From Maratus speciosus (Eukaryota; Arthropoda; Arachnida; Araneae; Salticidae): a stretch of 64,000 bases of DNA. A program made the position numbers and the translations under genes. Under the pieces are notes generated by a model that was not told the origin of the DNA, did not search any database, and saw only the letters and a list, made by a program, of their open reading frames with translations. The DNA lies in contig OZ010787.1 of NCBI GenBank assembly GCA_963932465.1, positions 18,245,936-18,309,935 of the forward strand, read 5' to 3'. Of the stretch, positions 36,042 to 47,505 are shown piece after piece (the stretch's first letter is position 1; each line of letters begins with the position of its first letter).

Positions 36042-37258
36042 TTACGTATTGTACTTTGAAAAAGTAATTTTTATTGTAAAGTCGACTTAATGTGGTTAAA
36101 AAAAAAAAAGAACGCAAGTCATATTCTTTGTTTTAAATATTGGAGTATAAAGCTGATTGTTTATGATTTTCTATGGTATTGCTATAGTACAGTTTTTTTT
36201 TATGGACTAGGAAGCATTTTTTTTTTTTTTTTTTTACGGACTTCTCAGCATATGTCTCGATAACGCGTACGTGTTTTTTTTTAAATCTATTTGGATATGC
36301 ACGGAGCAGTCTGCGGGAATAGATAAGAATAGTTAAACAAGCTTAATAAATAATTGTAATAATAATGATACTAATAAAAATAATAATAAAAAAAATATTT
36401 AAAAATATAAAAAAAAGAAAAAAAAATGCATTTGTCTTTAAACGTCATTTATAACATTTTGACATTTATAAAATATAATAAAATATTCTTACAGATTACT
36501 AGATAGAAAAATAAATTACATATTTCTTATATATTTTTTCTACATTATTATTTTTAAGGAATGAAGCCATATATATAAGTAACACTAATAATATAAAATT
36601 GCCTTTCATTTAAAAGGAATATAAAGGTTTGAAAGTTTTTTAGTAGATGGCAGCAGCATATAGTTCCATGACCAAAACATCTTTTAGATAAATGAGGAGA
36701 GATTCCATGCATGCTAAATGCCAGACGTCCTTCTCACACCTGCTGTGACCTTGCATAGTACATTCTGACGTTCTCTAAGCGTCATCAGATATTACGCCAA
36801 TCACAAGGTATTCAGCACATGGCAAAGCAAAACAAAAACATTAGAGCCACGAGGAGATACAGCATGGCATTTGCAACAGCTACTGAGATGACAATTGCAT
36901 CATCAAAAATTTGTGTGGTGCTGCCATCTGATACTTTATATAAGAACTATATAAATAAAAATCATTTCAGATTGTTGGCTATATTCGGGAACTATTCAAG
37001 TATTATTTAACGTGTATTTTTTTAATTCTTGAGAAATATTTAAAATAGTCTAATTAGTTTTAGATTGAACAAATTTTTAAAAAACACCTTTTTAAAGTAT
37101 TAGATCTGCATTGCTGCACATTTGAATTGCTGCTAATTGGTAAATTACGTCAAAAATTCTGATGTGACATAGCACAAATCAAACACTGATGATAGTACCA
37201 TCCATTAATTTTCAAATGAGTTCGTCTGAATGCAGAATTTATTAAAAATCTTGACATA
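35184..37258. other. Unassigned DNA with microsatellites and T runs
   Basis: A GATA run (about 35288-35306), a TTA run (about 36007-36042) and T runs near 35763 and 36218 are present. The short frames at 35723-35905 and 36819-37010 show no recognisable family. Confidence 0.4.
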
Positions 37259-37262
37259 TTAA

Positions 37263-38012
37263 CGGGTCTCAGGAGTCTTAAAATTGGAAAAAACGAGAAA
37301 AAAAAGACCATTTTCAACATTTAATATCTTCAAATGTTTATGATTTTCAATCACAATTTTTATTCGGGTTAAAAGATACAAATGGGTTCTTTCATTTCAT
37401 TTATTTAAAAAATTTCAAGATGCAGAATTAGTATTTATACGGGACTCCAAACTGTGAGACATTTGTCGAGCAGAAAATCAGTATAACAGCTTATGCGCAG
37501 GATTACAAAAAAAAAAAAAAAAAAATTGGGACAAGAAATACATTTTTTGTGCCTAATTATACTTCAGATTGTAATAATTACTGTGAACTTAAATATATTT
37601 GTATTTAAATCATTTTTATATTTTTAATACAAAGTTGTATTTAGCTAACACAAAATTTTGAAAATTTCAACAGTATCATCATCTAAAAAAATATTTTTTT
37701 GACCAAAAAAAAATTTTTAAGTTTAGTTTATACAGACTAACATGAAACATATGTTTTGAAAATTTCATGAAAAAATATTCAGAGGTTTTTGAGATATCGT
37801 GCGCGTTATGCCCAAAAACGTCATTTGGAGAAAAATGACTTCAAAATTTCGGAAATGCCGCTTCAGCTATTGAGTGGGTATAATTCTAAAAGCCATGACT
37901 TCTGTTCTAATAGGAATTTCAATTAAAAAATTATATCAAAATGTTCAGAAAAGATAGGAGTTTAACATCTAAATAAATTAAAATTTTGAAGCTTCAAGAG
38001 CCCTGAGACCGC
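37263..38012. mobile_element. TTAA-flanked MITE (piggyBac-like), 750 bp
   Basis: TTAA at 37259-37262 and 38013-38016 flanks inverted ends CGGGTCTCAGGAGTCTT and GCGGTCTCAGGGCTCTTGA. The interior is AT-rich, has an A run near 37507 and lacks a transposase. It abuts the outer, older arm of the 16-kb palindrome; the corresponding place on the other side (about 54604) has no such insertion. Confidence 0.7.
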
Positions 38013-38180
38013 TTAAACAAAAACCTAATTTGCAGAACAAATTTAAAAAAGATATATATTTCCTATATTGTTTAAGTCCGAGAAGGAACAGTTATTAGGA
38101 TATTTCATTTAATTAGTTCTACATTTAACGTTAAATCTTTGTAACAAATAAATTAAACCTATATAACATTAAAAAATAAA
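38013..38180. repeat. Outer, diverged arm of palindrome 2 (left)
   Basis: Its reverse complement aligns to 54446-54604: shared words include ACTAATTAAATGAAATATC / ACTAATTGAATGAAATATC and TTTGTTCTGCAAATTAGG / TTTGTTCTGCAAGTTAGG. By eye it is clearly less similar than the inner arms, with substitutions every few bases and indels. Confidence 0.8.
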
Positions 38181-38189
38181 AGTAAAATA

Positions 38190-38409
38190 CAAACAACATC
38201 CCAAGAACTTGGATTTCGGTCAAACGAAATCGAAATAAATCTTAGACATTTTCCATTTTTAATGCACAAAATGGCATTCCAGATTTTGTATTATGTTTAT
38301 GGTGATTGCATATAAAATGATAAGAGACATGCAAAATATAAAACTTTAAAAAAGGTCTAAGATTTACTTCTGTTTCATTTGAACGGAATCTGAGTTTTTT
38401 GGTTGTTTG
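38190..38409. mobile_element. MITE inserted only on the left side of palindrome 2
   Basis: Inverted ends CAAACAAC / GTTGTTTG, followed inward by imperfectly matching AATAAATCTTAGAC / GTCTAAGATTTACTT. Flanks AGTAAAATA and AGTATAATA could be a 9-bp duplication with one mismatch, as in Mutator-like elements. The right side of the palindrome lacks it. The minus-strand frame at 38242-38568 that runs into the adjacent GGA repeat is not a gene. Confidence 0.6.
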
Positions 38410-38473
38410 AAGTATAATATTGTTTGATTTTTTTTTTTTTTTAAATTCTTTAAGTAGTAGAAAAAGGACAGTC

Positions 38474-38577
38474 CGGCTCCAGCAGGTGGTGGGTGGTGGG
38501 AGCTCCTCCTCCTCCACCACCTGCTCCTCCTCCACCTGCTCCTCCTCCTCCTCCACCTGCTCCTCCACCTCCTGCGG
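38474..38577. repeat. CTCCTC/CACCTG minisatellite, left arm
   Basis: Repeats of CTCCTCCTCCACCTG in various lengths close to the palindrome end. Mirrored at 54308-54415. Confidence 0.85.
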
Positions 38578-38600
38578 AGAATGTGTGCTCTAAGAGGAGG

Positions 38601-39018
38601 GGTTAGAAAGGAATGTTGATCTCTAAGAAGAGGGTGGAGTATAAAAAATTTTTAGATTTTTTTTTTTAAGAGTGAAATTTTTTTAGCGAACTTTAGTACG
38701 AGGGGTCATTTTGGAGAATGAATTTTGAGAAGCGAACTATAGTTCGAGGTTTAAATATACATTTTTTAGGAAGAATTAAGCAGATAAATTTTGGAGTTAT
38801 TTTACTGAATTACAAAGATCCTTTTTCTACTACTTTTATTTTAAATGAGTTTAAGTTTTGGAGCACTTTAACAAAGAGGAGGTATTTTCCAAAGAATAAA
38901 AAGATTTTCATTCAATTTTAGGGAGATTGAAATATTTTAAAAAAGAGAAAAATATTTTTGAAGAGATCGAAACTAGTTTAAAAAATATTTTTTCTTTTGG
39001 GAATTGTCATATTTCGAA
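38601..39018. other. Left arm stretch without a gene
   Basis: Contains the 67-residue frame 38718-38921 that recurs identically in the right arm (53929-54132, minus). It is lysine- and phenylalanine-rich with no recognisable family; identity between arms reflects arm similarity, not selection. Confidence 0.4.
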
Positions 39019-39079
39019 GGCACTCTTCCAGTTACTGAATTCCACTATCTTTTGAATTCCATACCTGGAAGAGTGTGCC
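39019..39079. repeat. Degraded hairpin, left arm
   Basis: GGCACTCTTCCAG and CTGGAAGAGTGTGCC flank a disturbed centre. The mirror copy at 53771-53830 is nearly perfect. Confidence 0.75.
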
Positions 39080-39164
39080 CACTATCTTTTATCCGGGCTT
39101 GGGACCGGCATTCTCTGTTTACAACATTGTTTAATCATAAGCAGTGAATGGCAGATTTACACAC

Positions 39165-39258
39165 TCACATTCACACACACACACACACACACTTTTTTTT
39201 TTACATTTTTTTTTTACATTTTTTTTTTTTTTTTTACAATTTTTTTTTTACATTTTTC
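39165..39258. repeat. CA microsatellite and T-rich simple repeat
   Basis: A CA run is followed by blocks of T separated by ACA. The mirror copy is at about 53595-53690. Confidence 0.85.
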
Positions 39259-39475
39259 TCAGGCTATAATGCCCGTGGGCTAAGCTGCTGATACCGTCAT
39301 CTAATAAGTATCGTTTGTCGTCAAATGGGCTGAGACATTTTTTCCTTTGTTCCATAGTATAGATTCGATGTGATCGCTGCCCAATTCTTTTCTGTAATTC
39401 GTACGTGGTTTGTTGTTTCTGGAGGCAATCCACATAATCTTTTTCATTCAATGCGAATTGTTCTTGCGCATTTTT
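39248..39475 (-). pseudogene. Fragment resembling the tail of a family-B DNA polymerase (left copy)
   Basis: Identical in translation to the right-arm copy at 53371-53598. The frame reads through DYVDCLQKQ, GQRSHRIYTMEQ and CLSPFDDKRYLLDDGISSLA, ending HGHYSLRKM. The DDKRY...LA.GHY pattern recurs near the C terminus of family-B DNA polymerases of Polinton/adintovirus-like elements in animal genomes, from memory and not checked. All upstream polymerase motifs are missing, so this is only a remnant. Confidence 0.45.
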
Positions 39476-39479
39476 AAAT

Positions 39480-40474
39480 TTAAATTAAATAAATAGTGTT
39501 TCGACAAAAATTGAATATTCGTGGTCACGTGCCCCCCCCCCCCCCCTTTTTTTTTCAACTTGTATAATAAACTATTGAAATTTCATTTTAAAACCTAGAA
39601 TTAGATATACTGCAAATAATTATTCGAATTTTCAATAGGGTATGAATGTTACAAATATTTTTTTAACTGATTAAATATTTATGAGAGGTTTATCGAAATT
39701 ATATAGAAATACAGGGTTGTTCAAAGATAGGTTTTCTTTTAACATGTATGAGGTATTTTAACCCCCCCCCCCCATAATGGGTGCTTGATACTTTTTTAAA
39801 TGAATACCCGGTAAAATTAAAATATACACCCTTTTCTATTATGTTAATGAGTCAATTCGTGAATTTCGCTAATGATGTCATGGAGGTCTAATTTTTTTGA
39901 CGAAATATATTTATTAATTATATATATATTTTTAATGTCGTTCGCAAAATATATGAACTCATTTAGATAATATTTTTAATATTGAATATATTTTTATCGT
40001 TATTCGTGAAAATTTTAATGTTATTACCGAAATACATTTATTGCACTGAATAAATTTGTAATGTTGTTGGTGAAATATATGAACTCAATTAGATAATTTT
40101 TAAAATATTGAATACATTTTTATTGTTATTCGTGAAAATTTTAACGTTATTGGCGAAAATATTTTTTTTTTTTTTTTTTTTTTTTGCACTGAATAAATTT
40201 TTAATGTTGTTGGCGAAGTGTATTAGTAAATTTTGAATGCAGTTGACTAAATCTGTTACTAGTTTTCAACAATGCGAAAGATACGTTTGAATATGAGTCT
40301 TACGCAATAATTCCTGCATATACAGGACAGTGCAAAATAATTAGATGAATCTCGTTAATATGTACATTTTATTGAAAGTGTAAAACTATTTTCTTATAAA
40401 AATAATTTCGCATATAAGATTTTTTTTTCACCGCCTTTAGCAATCAGAATTTAAATAGCAATAGTGGGATAAGC

Positions 40475-40519
<45 letters not shown>

Positions 40520-42372
40520 CCCTCCTAACCGACGAATAATATATAAATCACAATTCAAAGCCAGATTTAGATAAATTTTAATTAAAAATTGAATTTTTGT
40601 TTTAAAAGTTCGAGTGAACTGTATTAGAAAAATGCATATACGATTCATTTTTACACAGTATACAAATTATATCTAGAGAAATCATAAATTTTAAGAATGC
40701 GTATATAGTATTTATTTAGAAAATGCATATACGAGTAATTTTTAGACTGCTTGTATATTACTTATTTGGAAAATTCATTTCTAAACAACATACATTATTT
40801 TGCCTTTGAAAGCAATTTCAGTAAAAGATGTTCTGACATATTATTTATTTTGTGTGCGATTAGTTTTTTAAACCGCGACTATATTATTTTTGGATAATAT
40901 CTTTATGAATAATTTTTAGACTAATTTTTAACTAATTTTGGAGATTAAATATAGTTTTGATTCATTTTTTTTCTTTAAGGTGTTGGTCCTTAGACTGCCT
41001 CATTGAAAACATGATATAGGCTACTGCATTTTTAAAACTATATGTTCATTGAAACAGTTATAATTTGAAAACAATCTAAGTAAATTTTACTGTATGCTAT
41101 TATAAGACCAATTGAAATGCTTTCTTCAGTGATTTTTGAACTAGGATTATTTTTAATAAAATTCAAATCTAAAAAAATTTTTGAGTTCGAAAAGAAAATA
41201 ATTTAGACAAATCCTTTACCTAATAGAATATTATTTTGTAAAAATATTTCACATGATTTATTTTACTTTGCAAAAACAATGCATGAGATTTTCATATCGC
41301 GAAAATTAATATTTCTAATATTATGTTGGAAAAATAAATATTAAAGAATAGATTTGAAATAGAGATAACATCTTCATAGATTAATATTAATGAATTTCGA
41401 ACCTGCTATTCCCAAATTAAAACATATAGTATACGCAGTTTCAATTATACTCAAAAGGAAATTTAACGGAAAAAAATAAATACCTATTAATACCTAGTTT
41501 TAGATGTATATTTTTTAATATTAAATCGAAATATAAAATAAAAGCACAGTACCTGTTAATAATCCATAATGTCTTCTCAAATTTGGCCAGTCACCTCACA
41601 CGTTAAAAATCTCGCTGCAACTATACTGTTTATCTACTTTCTGTCGGAACATGCATCTACAGGAATGTTATCTCAAAGATCAAAGGAGCCGCATTAAGCG
41701 GTCCCTTTCAATAGATAAAAGAGATAAGCCGATATTATTCGAATAACAATTAGTAAAGTCTGTCTCAATTACAATATATCTTAATTAAGGGATTCTTATA
41801 AATTTTTAAATATAGGATAGATTGAAGTTTTATACCTACATTTAGATTTTAATAACAGCATCAAATGTACTATACTGAAAATCTACGTATTCATTTTTTT
41901 TTTAACATAATGTTAGCCTTTTACCCAGTTTTTGAGATGAAATCACTATTAGGTATCATACTTTTTAAATAATTTACAGTTATGGAAATATTTAGACGAA
42001 ACTTTCTGTACATGTTATATTCAAGGATAATTTTTCAAACATGCATCGACCTAAATTTATACTATGTTTTAGAAACAAATATTCTATGCGACTACCTATA
42101 TCCATTTTAATACACGTGCATACTATTTAATATAGTTACACCATTCGAAATACATAAATTAACTACACACATCCCTATTGAATCAAAATTTCTATATTTA
42201 TAATGCTAATAGATGATAAGCTATTTTCTAGGGTGATGTAAGAATAACGTTAAATGCTTCACGTATTCTTATATAAAATATACCTCAGTCATTATTTTCA
42301 CTTCGTTAGAGACAATAATAATTAATCGTTTAAACTTTTTTCTATCGATATACCTAGAAGTATTTTTTTTTA

Positions 42373-42427
<55 letters not shown>

Positions 42428-42760
42428 AGCAAAGGAACCCAAAGAAGACAATTTAATTATTTTCACATTTTTTTTTTATTATTAGCGAAATGAAACTTTA
42501 ACATTTGAAAAGCAATTTTATAATTATTTGTAAATTTTTATTATTATTAGCGACACAAATTTTAAACAACTTCAGAGACGGAAGAAAGTGACCCGAATTA
42601 TCGATTTCATACAAGAACAACTTTTTTCAGTCACCTCGTCTGGTTCGAGAGGTTTCCAACTCACATGGCCTGACTTCACATTTCAGGTAGAGCCCGATTT
42701 AGATTGCAGTGGTACCCAAGGCCCAACAACTTTTTCCCTGCCCTTCCCTCATCCGTAGAC
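39480..42760. other. Left arm, AT-rich stretch without genes
   Basis: Contains C runs (near 39531 and 39763), long T runs (about 40480-40519 and 42375-42421) and loosely repeated TTCGTGAAAATTTTAATGTT words near 40010-40200. Short frames that end in poly-Lys are homopolymer artefacts. Confidence 0.5.
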
Positions 42761-42761
42761 C

Positions 42762-42965
42762 CAAGGGCCTGGTTGGCCTGTGCGGGTATTAGGCCCCGAT
42801 TTTAGGGAGCCTGGTTGGCCTATGCGGGAATTAGGCCCTAATTATAGGGCGCCTGGTTGACCTGTGCGGGAATTAGACCTCGAATATAGGGAGCCTGGTT
42901 GGCCTGTGCGGGAATTAGGCCCTGATTTTAGGGAGCCTGGTTGGCCTGTGCGGGAATTAGGCCTC
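42762..42965. repeat. 42-bp minisatellite next to the SINE, left arm
   Basis: About five units of GGGAGCCTGGTTGGCCTGTG followed by CGGGAATTAGGCCC and a variable end. Because 42 is a multiple of three, the frame 42864-43097 reads REPGWPVRELG repeatedly, but it has no start context or homology. Mirrored at 49933-50133. Confidence 0.85.
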
Positions 42966-42994
42966 GAATATAGGGCCAATACACTAACCACAAC

Positions 42995-43241
42995 GGTTAA
43001 TTGTGTTTTTGATGGCCAATTATCATCAGCGAGGGATATAAGCCCTAAGGGGGGGGGGGGTAGTGCCCTCCGTGGGGGTCTTTCTAAGGGAACCTAACCC
43101 GTATTTACGCTTGGAAAACCAAGGTTAGAAGAAAACCACGAAAACTCCGAACGATTAGGCCGACGGGCGCGATTGGGATCGAACACAGCACCTCCCGTCT
43201 ACCAGCTTCGAGGGCGGAACCACTCGGCCACTGGTGGGGCC
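42995..43241 (-). mobile_element. tRNA-derived SINE, left arm copy
   Basis: On the minus strand: head GGCCCCACCAGTGGCCGAGTGG (A box), B box GTTCGATCCC, body GTTTTCGTGGTTTTC, tail CACAATTAACC. Mirror copy at 49654-49901. No clean target duplication remains. Confidence 0.88.
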
Positions 43242-45384
43242 TAAGCGCAGTATATTAGTCACGTGATTTTCATCTTTTAAGTTTTTGGGCTACATTTTCA
43301 CACACACTAGACTATATTAGTTTTAGGAAAGTATTGTTATTTTTTTTTTCATTATTAAAAGTACACTGTTTTAGTTTAGTGGATGTAAACATTCATATTA
43401 ATTCAAATAACCTAGTCAACTATTCAGATTTTATAATATACGCTAGGTAAAAATCGATAACTTCCCTATTTAGTTTGAAACATTGGTCAGATCACGCGAC
43501 ATTAATGTTTCTTGAAATAATAGCAACTTTGATTGCAACTTTTAGTCAAAATTTAATGAACTCTTTATAGGAAAATCTTGGTTAACCATGTTATTTATCG
43601 CATATCAAATTACCACTATACATTTCACCCTTCCCCTAAAACCCCCAGAAAATTAACTAGATATTTGAAACTCGCCACAGGAGGAAAACCCTATTTAAAA
43701 TAATGAATCAGTAATGAACTATAAAAATTAAGCAACACACATAAAATTAACAAATGAATAACCAAGAGAATTTCAACTATCACATAAAAATTTCCTTGTT
43801 GTAAGAAAAAATATTTATTAGTTAGTAAAAGTAAATTATTCCTTTTTTACCTTCTAGTCTTTGAAAAATATCGTCTTAACATACTAGTGCACCTTATGCG
43901 CATATGCATACTTATAATATATATGCGTATGTATATGTTTGCCATTGAATGGTTTTGAAAAATATTCACGTTATGAAAAATGATTTGTAAACAGTAAAAC
44001 TTAACTCAAAAATAAATTTTAGAAATCACAACTAAATAAAAAATGTTTCTTTTTAAATATATAATAATAAAAAAGTTTTTAACAAATCACAACTTGATAT
44101 AAAAAAAAAAAAAAAATCAGGAAGATAAAAAAAAGTTAAAAAAAAAATGCAAACGAAATAAAAAAAGTTAAAAAATTTTTTATGTTAATAAATAAAAGTT
44201 AAAAAAATTACAAGTCAATAAAATTTTTGAAAGAAAATAAAAATTTTCTAATGGTTATCCAAATGGTTTTTGAATTGTTTGCAAGTTAATAACATGTATA
44301 CGACAATTTATATGCACATTCATATATGTGTATTTATATCCTGGCATACTATTTACAAGTAATATCTGTGTAAATATACCTGCGTAAAATATTCATAAAA
44401 ATTATTTTTTTTTTTAAATCTACAAGTTAGTCAAACTCTCTTTCAAAATGTACTAGACATACCTGTCTTAACTACCGAATAAATGCATCCTAATCGAAAG
44501 TTCATGAAAAGTTTCGACAAAAAGTTTTCGAATTATTTACAACTTTAGAAAAATATGTGTACATCCATGTTTGTGCGACTATATGTGCTTATACATGTAG
44601 GCAAAATTCACCAAAAAGATTACGAATATCTACGGATGAGCCGAAGTGTTTAAGAAATTGACATTATATGTTCATACATGTGTGTTTGTAAATTTTGAGT
44701 GTTTTGACTAACGACCGAATACATCCAACCAACCAACCTGGTCTACGGATTCCTCTAACCAACCAACAGTTTACTTTAGCAATCAAATGTTTTACATCTG
44801 CACATGCGCAGAAACTTAATTGATGACGTAATAGAACAATCCGTAACATATTATTTGTTGAAGTTGACTATTATGTATGATTTGATAAATTAAGAAAACA
44901 TTGAGCTAGGGTGCAAACTTTGTACATTCTCCATAATAATTCATTTATAAATTATTGGATATCTACAGAAATCAACATAGTGAAAAATTAATTAAATTAT
45001 CACATTCGTTTGTAATATCAGTAACTTGTAATATTGCTTTGTTAACTAGAGTTGCCACTTAAAAATTTCTTTTATGGATTTACTATGATAAGCAACTTAT
45101 ATGACTAACCTTTTACTATTTTCAGTTCATCTCACTTTCGTGAGCTAAACCTGCTCAGCTTACAATTCTACTTTTAAGTTAGTTTTCTATTTCAAATTAT
45201 GGTTCTTTAGTTATTTTAATATTTGAAAAATAATTATATACTCTAGCATAATCATTTTAAGGCATTCAAATTCTAACATATAACAGAATCATATTTCACA
45301 CTTACCTAATATACCAGCTTCTTGAAAACACGTCTATCTCATAGCACGATTTGGTGTGGAATGCCAGTTTCTTATCACAAAAAC
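43242..45384. other. Left arm, AT-rich stretch without genes
   Basis: Includes a CACGTG at 43260-43265, A-rich repeats near 44100-44230 and the accidental frame 44664-44849 (mirrored at 48044-48229). Confidence 0.5.
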
Positions 45385-45606
45385 CGGAAATCACGTGGCC
45401 GAGGGTTGATCACGTGACACTTCCTGATATAGGATTGGCCGATAGCGATTCCTTCTAAGTGACGTCACACGACGATAAGAACATCTAGATAAGCAACATT
45501 CACGCCATTTTGATCACTGTTTTCGAATGAGTGGTCCTGTTCACTTGTCTAAACTTGTCTGACCTTGTCTGCTGCTTCTTTCTTAGCTAGTCTAACATGT
45601 GAGTTT
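45385..45606 (+). promoter_or_regulatory. Promoter-like module facing the axis, left arm
   Basis: In order: CACGTG at 45392-45397, TCACGTGA around 45411-45416, GGATTGGCC (inverted CCAAT), TGACGTCA at 45460-45467, GATAAG, CGCCATTTTG (YY1/Pho-like, 45503-45512), three CTTGTCT words, then AACAT|GTGAGT with the putative donor GT at 45599-45600. It is markedly richer in CpG than its surroundings. Layout parallels the modules in palindrome 1. A promoter with a first exon is inference. Confidence 0.5.
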
Positions 45607-46059
45607 ATTCATGAAAATCGTTAGAGATGTATATTTTTAATTACTATATATAATTAGATAATTTAAACATCAATTGTTTATTGTATTCAAATCATGTGGA
45701 CTAATTGAATTTCTATAATAATAATAATTGCTTTATTATTTTATAAAACATAGTATCGACTTAAGAAATTATTTTCTTATAAGAGCGAAAAAGAATATTT
45801 TATCATAGGCTTTATATAATATATAATTCAGCTGTGTTTGTATATATCCTATTATTTAACAACATTTATATGAAATAACAGAATAACTGAACAATCTTTT
45901 TATAATATATACATAAAAATAGTATACTTATCTATTGTTTATTGTAATCATATTATTTTCATTAATTGATTTTTATAATAATTCAAATAATAATTGATTA
46001 ATCAATTTATTATTTTATAAAACATAGTATCGATTTAAGAAATAATTTTCTTATGAAAG

Positions 46060-46354
46060 CGGAAAATAGGTAGATTAATGAATGTCTGTTGTTTTAGCAG
46101 CAAATCGATTTCATATATGTCTATCCGTGTGTATGCATGTGTGTGTGTGTGTGTCTATACTTGCCTCTAAAATCGTGTATAGGTATTGTCTGTATGCATG
46201 TGTGTGTGTGTATGTATCTGTGGATAAATGTCTATTTGCCTGGCTATGTATTTATGTATTCTTTTTTTTTTAACAAATAAAATTTTTAACAGATTAAAAA
46301 ATTTTAACAAATTAAAAAGTTTTAACAAATAAAAAAGTTTTAACAAGTTAAAAA
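46060..46354. repeat. GT-rich microsatellite and A-rich repeat near the axis, left arm
   Basis: GTGTGTGTGTGTGTGT-type runs near 46138 and 46199, then repeats of TTTTAACAAATTAAAAAG. Frames such as 46082-46273 are translations of these. Confidence 0.8.
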
Positions 46355-46525
46355 AAAATTTAACAAATAAAAAAAAAACCTTACTTAAAAAAACTTTTAG
46401 AAAATTTACCAGACTTTAAAAATTTTCACAAAATTTACACAGAAAAAAAAATTAATAAATAATAAAAAAAAAACTTTTTTAAATTCATTAAAACTTTCAT
46501 TTTAATTTGTAATAAAAAATTTCTA
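46355..46525. other. Central spacer of palindrome 2
   Basis: About 170 bp of A/T-rich DNA that does not mirror itself, between the two arms. Confidence 0.7.
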
Positions 46526-47284
46526 ATTTTTTAAAACTTTTTTTAACTTGTTAAAACTTTTTTATTTGTTAAAACTTTTTAATTTGTTAAAATTTTTTAA
46601 TCTGTTAAAAATTTTATTTGTTAAAAAAAAAGAATACATAAATACATAGCCAGGCAAATAGACACTTATCCACAGATACATACACACACACACATGCATA
46701 CAGACAATACCTATACACGATTTTAGAGGCAAGTATAGACACACACACACACACATGCATACACACGGATAGACATATATGAAATCGATTTGCTGCTAAA
46801 ACAACAGACATTCATTAATCTACCTATTTTCCGCTTTCATAAGAAAATTATTTCTTAAATCGATACTATGTTTTATAAAATAATAAATTGATTAATCAAT
46901 TATTATTTGAATTATTATAAAAATCAATTAATGAAAATAATATGATTACAATAAACAATAGATAAGTATACTATTTTTATGTATATATTATAAAATGATT
47001 GTTCAGTTATTCTGTTATTTCATATAAATGTTGTTAAATAATAGGATATATACAAACACAGCTGAATTATATATTATATAAAGCCTATGATAAAATATTC
47101 TTTTTCGCTCTTATAAGAAAATAATTTCTTAAGTCGATACTATGTTTTATAAAATAATAAAGCAATTATTATTATTATAGAAATTCAATTAGTCCACATG
47201 ATTTGAATACAATAAACAATTGATGTTTAAATTATCTAATTATATATAGTAATTAAAAATATACATCTCTAACGATTTTCATGA
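46526..47284. other. Right arm next to the axis, no genes
   Basis: Mirror of 45607-46354, including CA-rich microsatellites (46684-46760) and the small frames 46562-46756 and 46614-46811, which are repeat translations. Confidence 0.6.
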
Positions 47285-47505
47285 ATAAACTCACATGTTA
47301 GATTAGCTAAGAAAGAAGCAGCAGACAAGGTCAGACAAGTTTAGACAAGTGAACAGGACCACTCATTCGAAAACAGTGATCAAAATGGCGTGAATGTTGC
47401 TTATCTAGATGTTCTTATCGTCGTGTGACGTCACTTAGAAGGAATCGCTATCGGCCAATCCTATATCAGGAAGTGTCACGTGATCAACCCTCGGCCACGT
47501 GATTT
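47285..47505 (-). promoter_or_regulatory. Promoter-like module facing the axis, right arm
   Basis: Mirror of 45385-45606 with CACGTG at 47477-47482 and 47496-47501 and the same CRE, CCAAT, YY1-like and GTGAGT motifs, read on the minus strand. One visible change is GAAATCACGTGG on the left against GAAAATCACGTGG on the right. Confidence 0.5.

Noticed and set aside
38242..38568. 108-residue Glu-rich and Lys-rich reading frame
   Set aside because: It is a translation of the GGA/CAGGTG minisatellite, a T run and a MITE; no start context or family resemblance.
44664..44849. 61-residue frame conserved in both arms of palindrome 2
   Set aside because: Identity follows from arm identity; no family is recognised and there is no independent evidence of coding.
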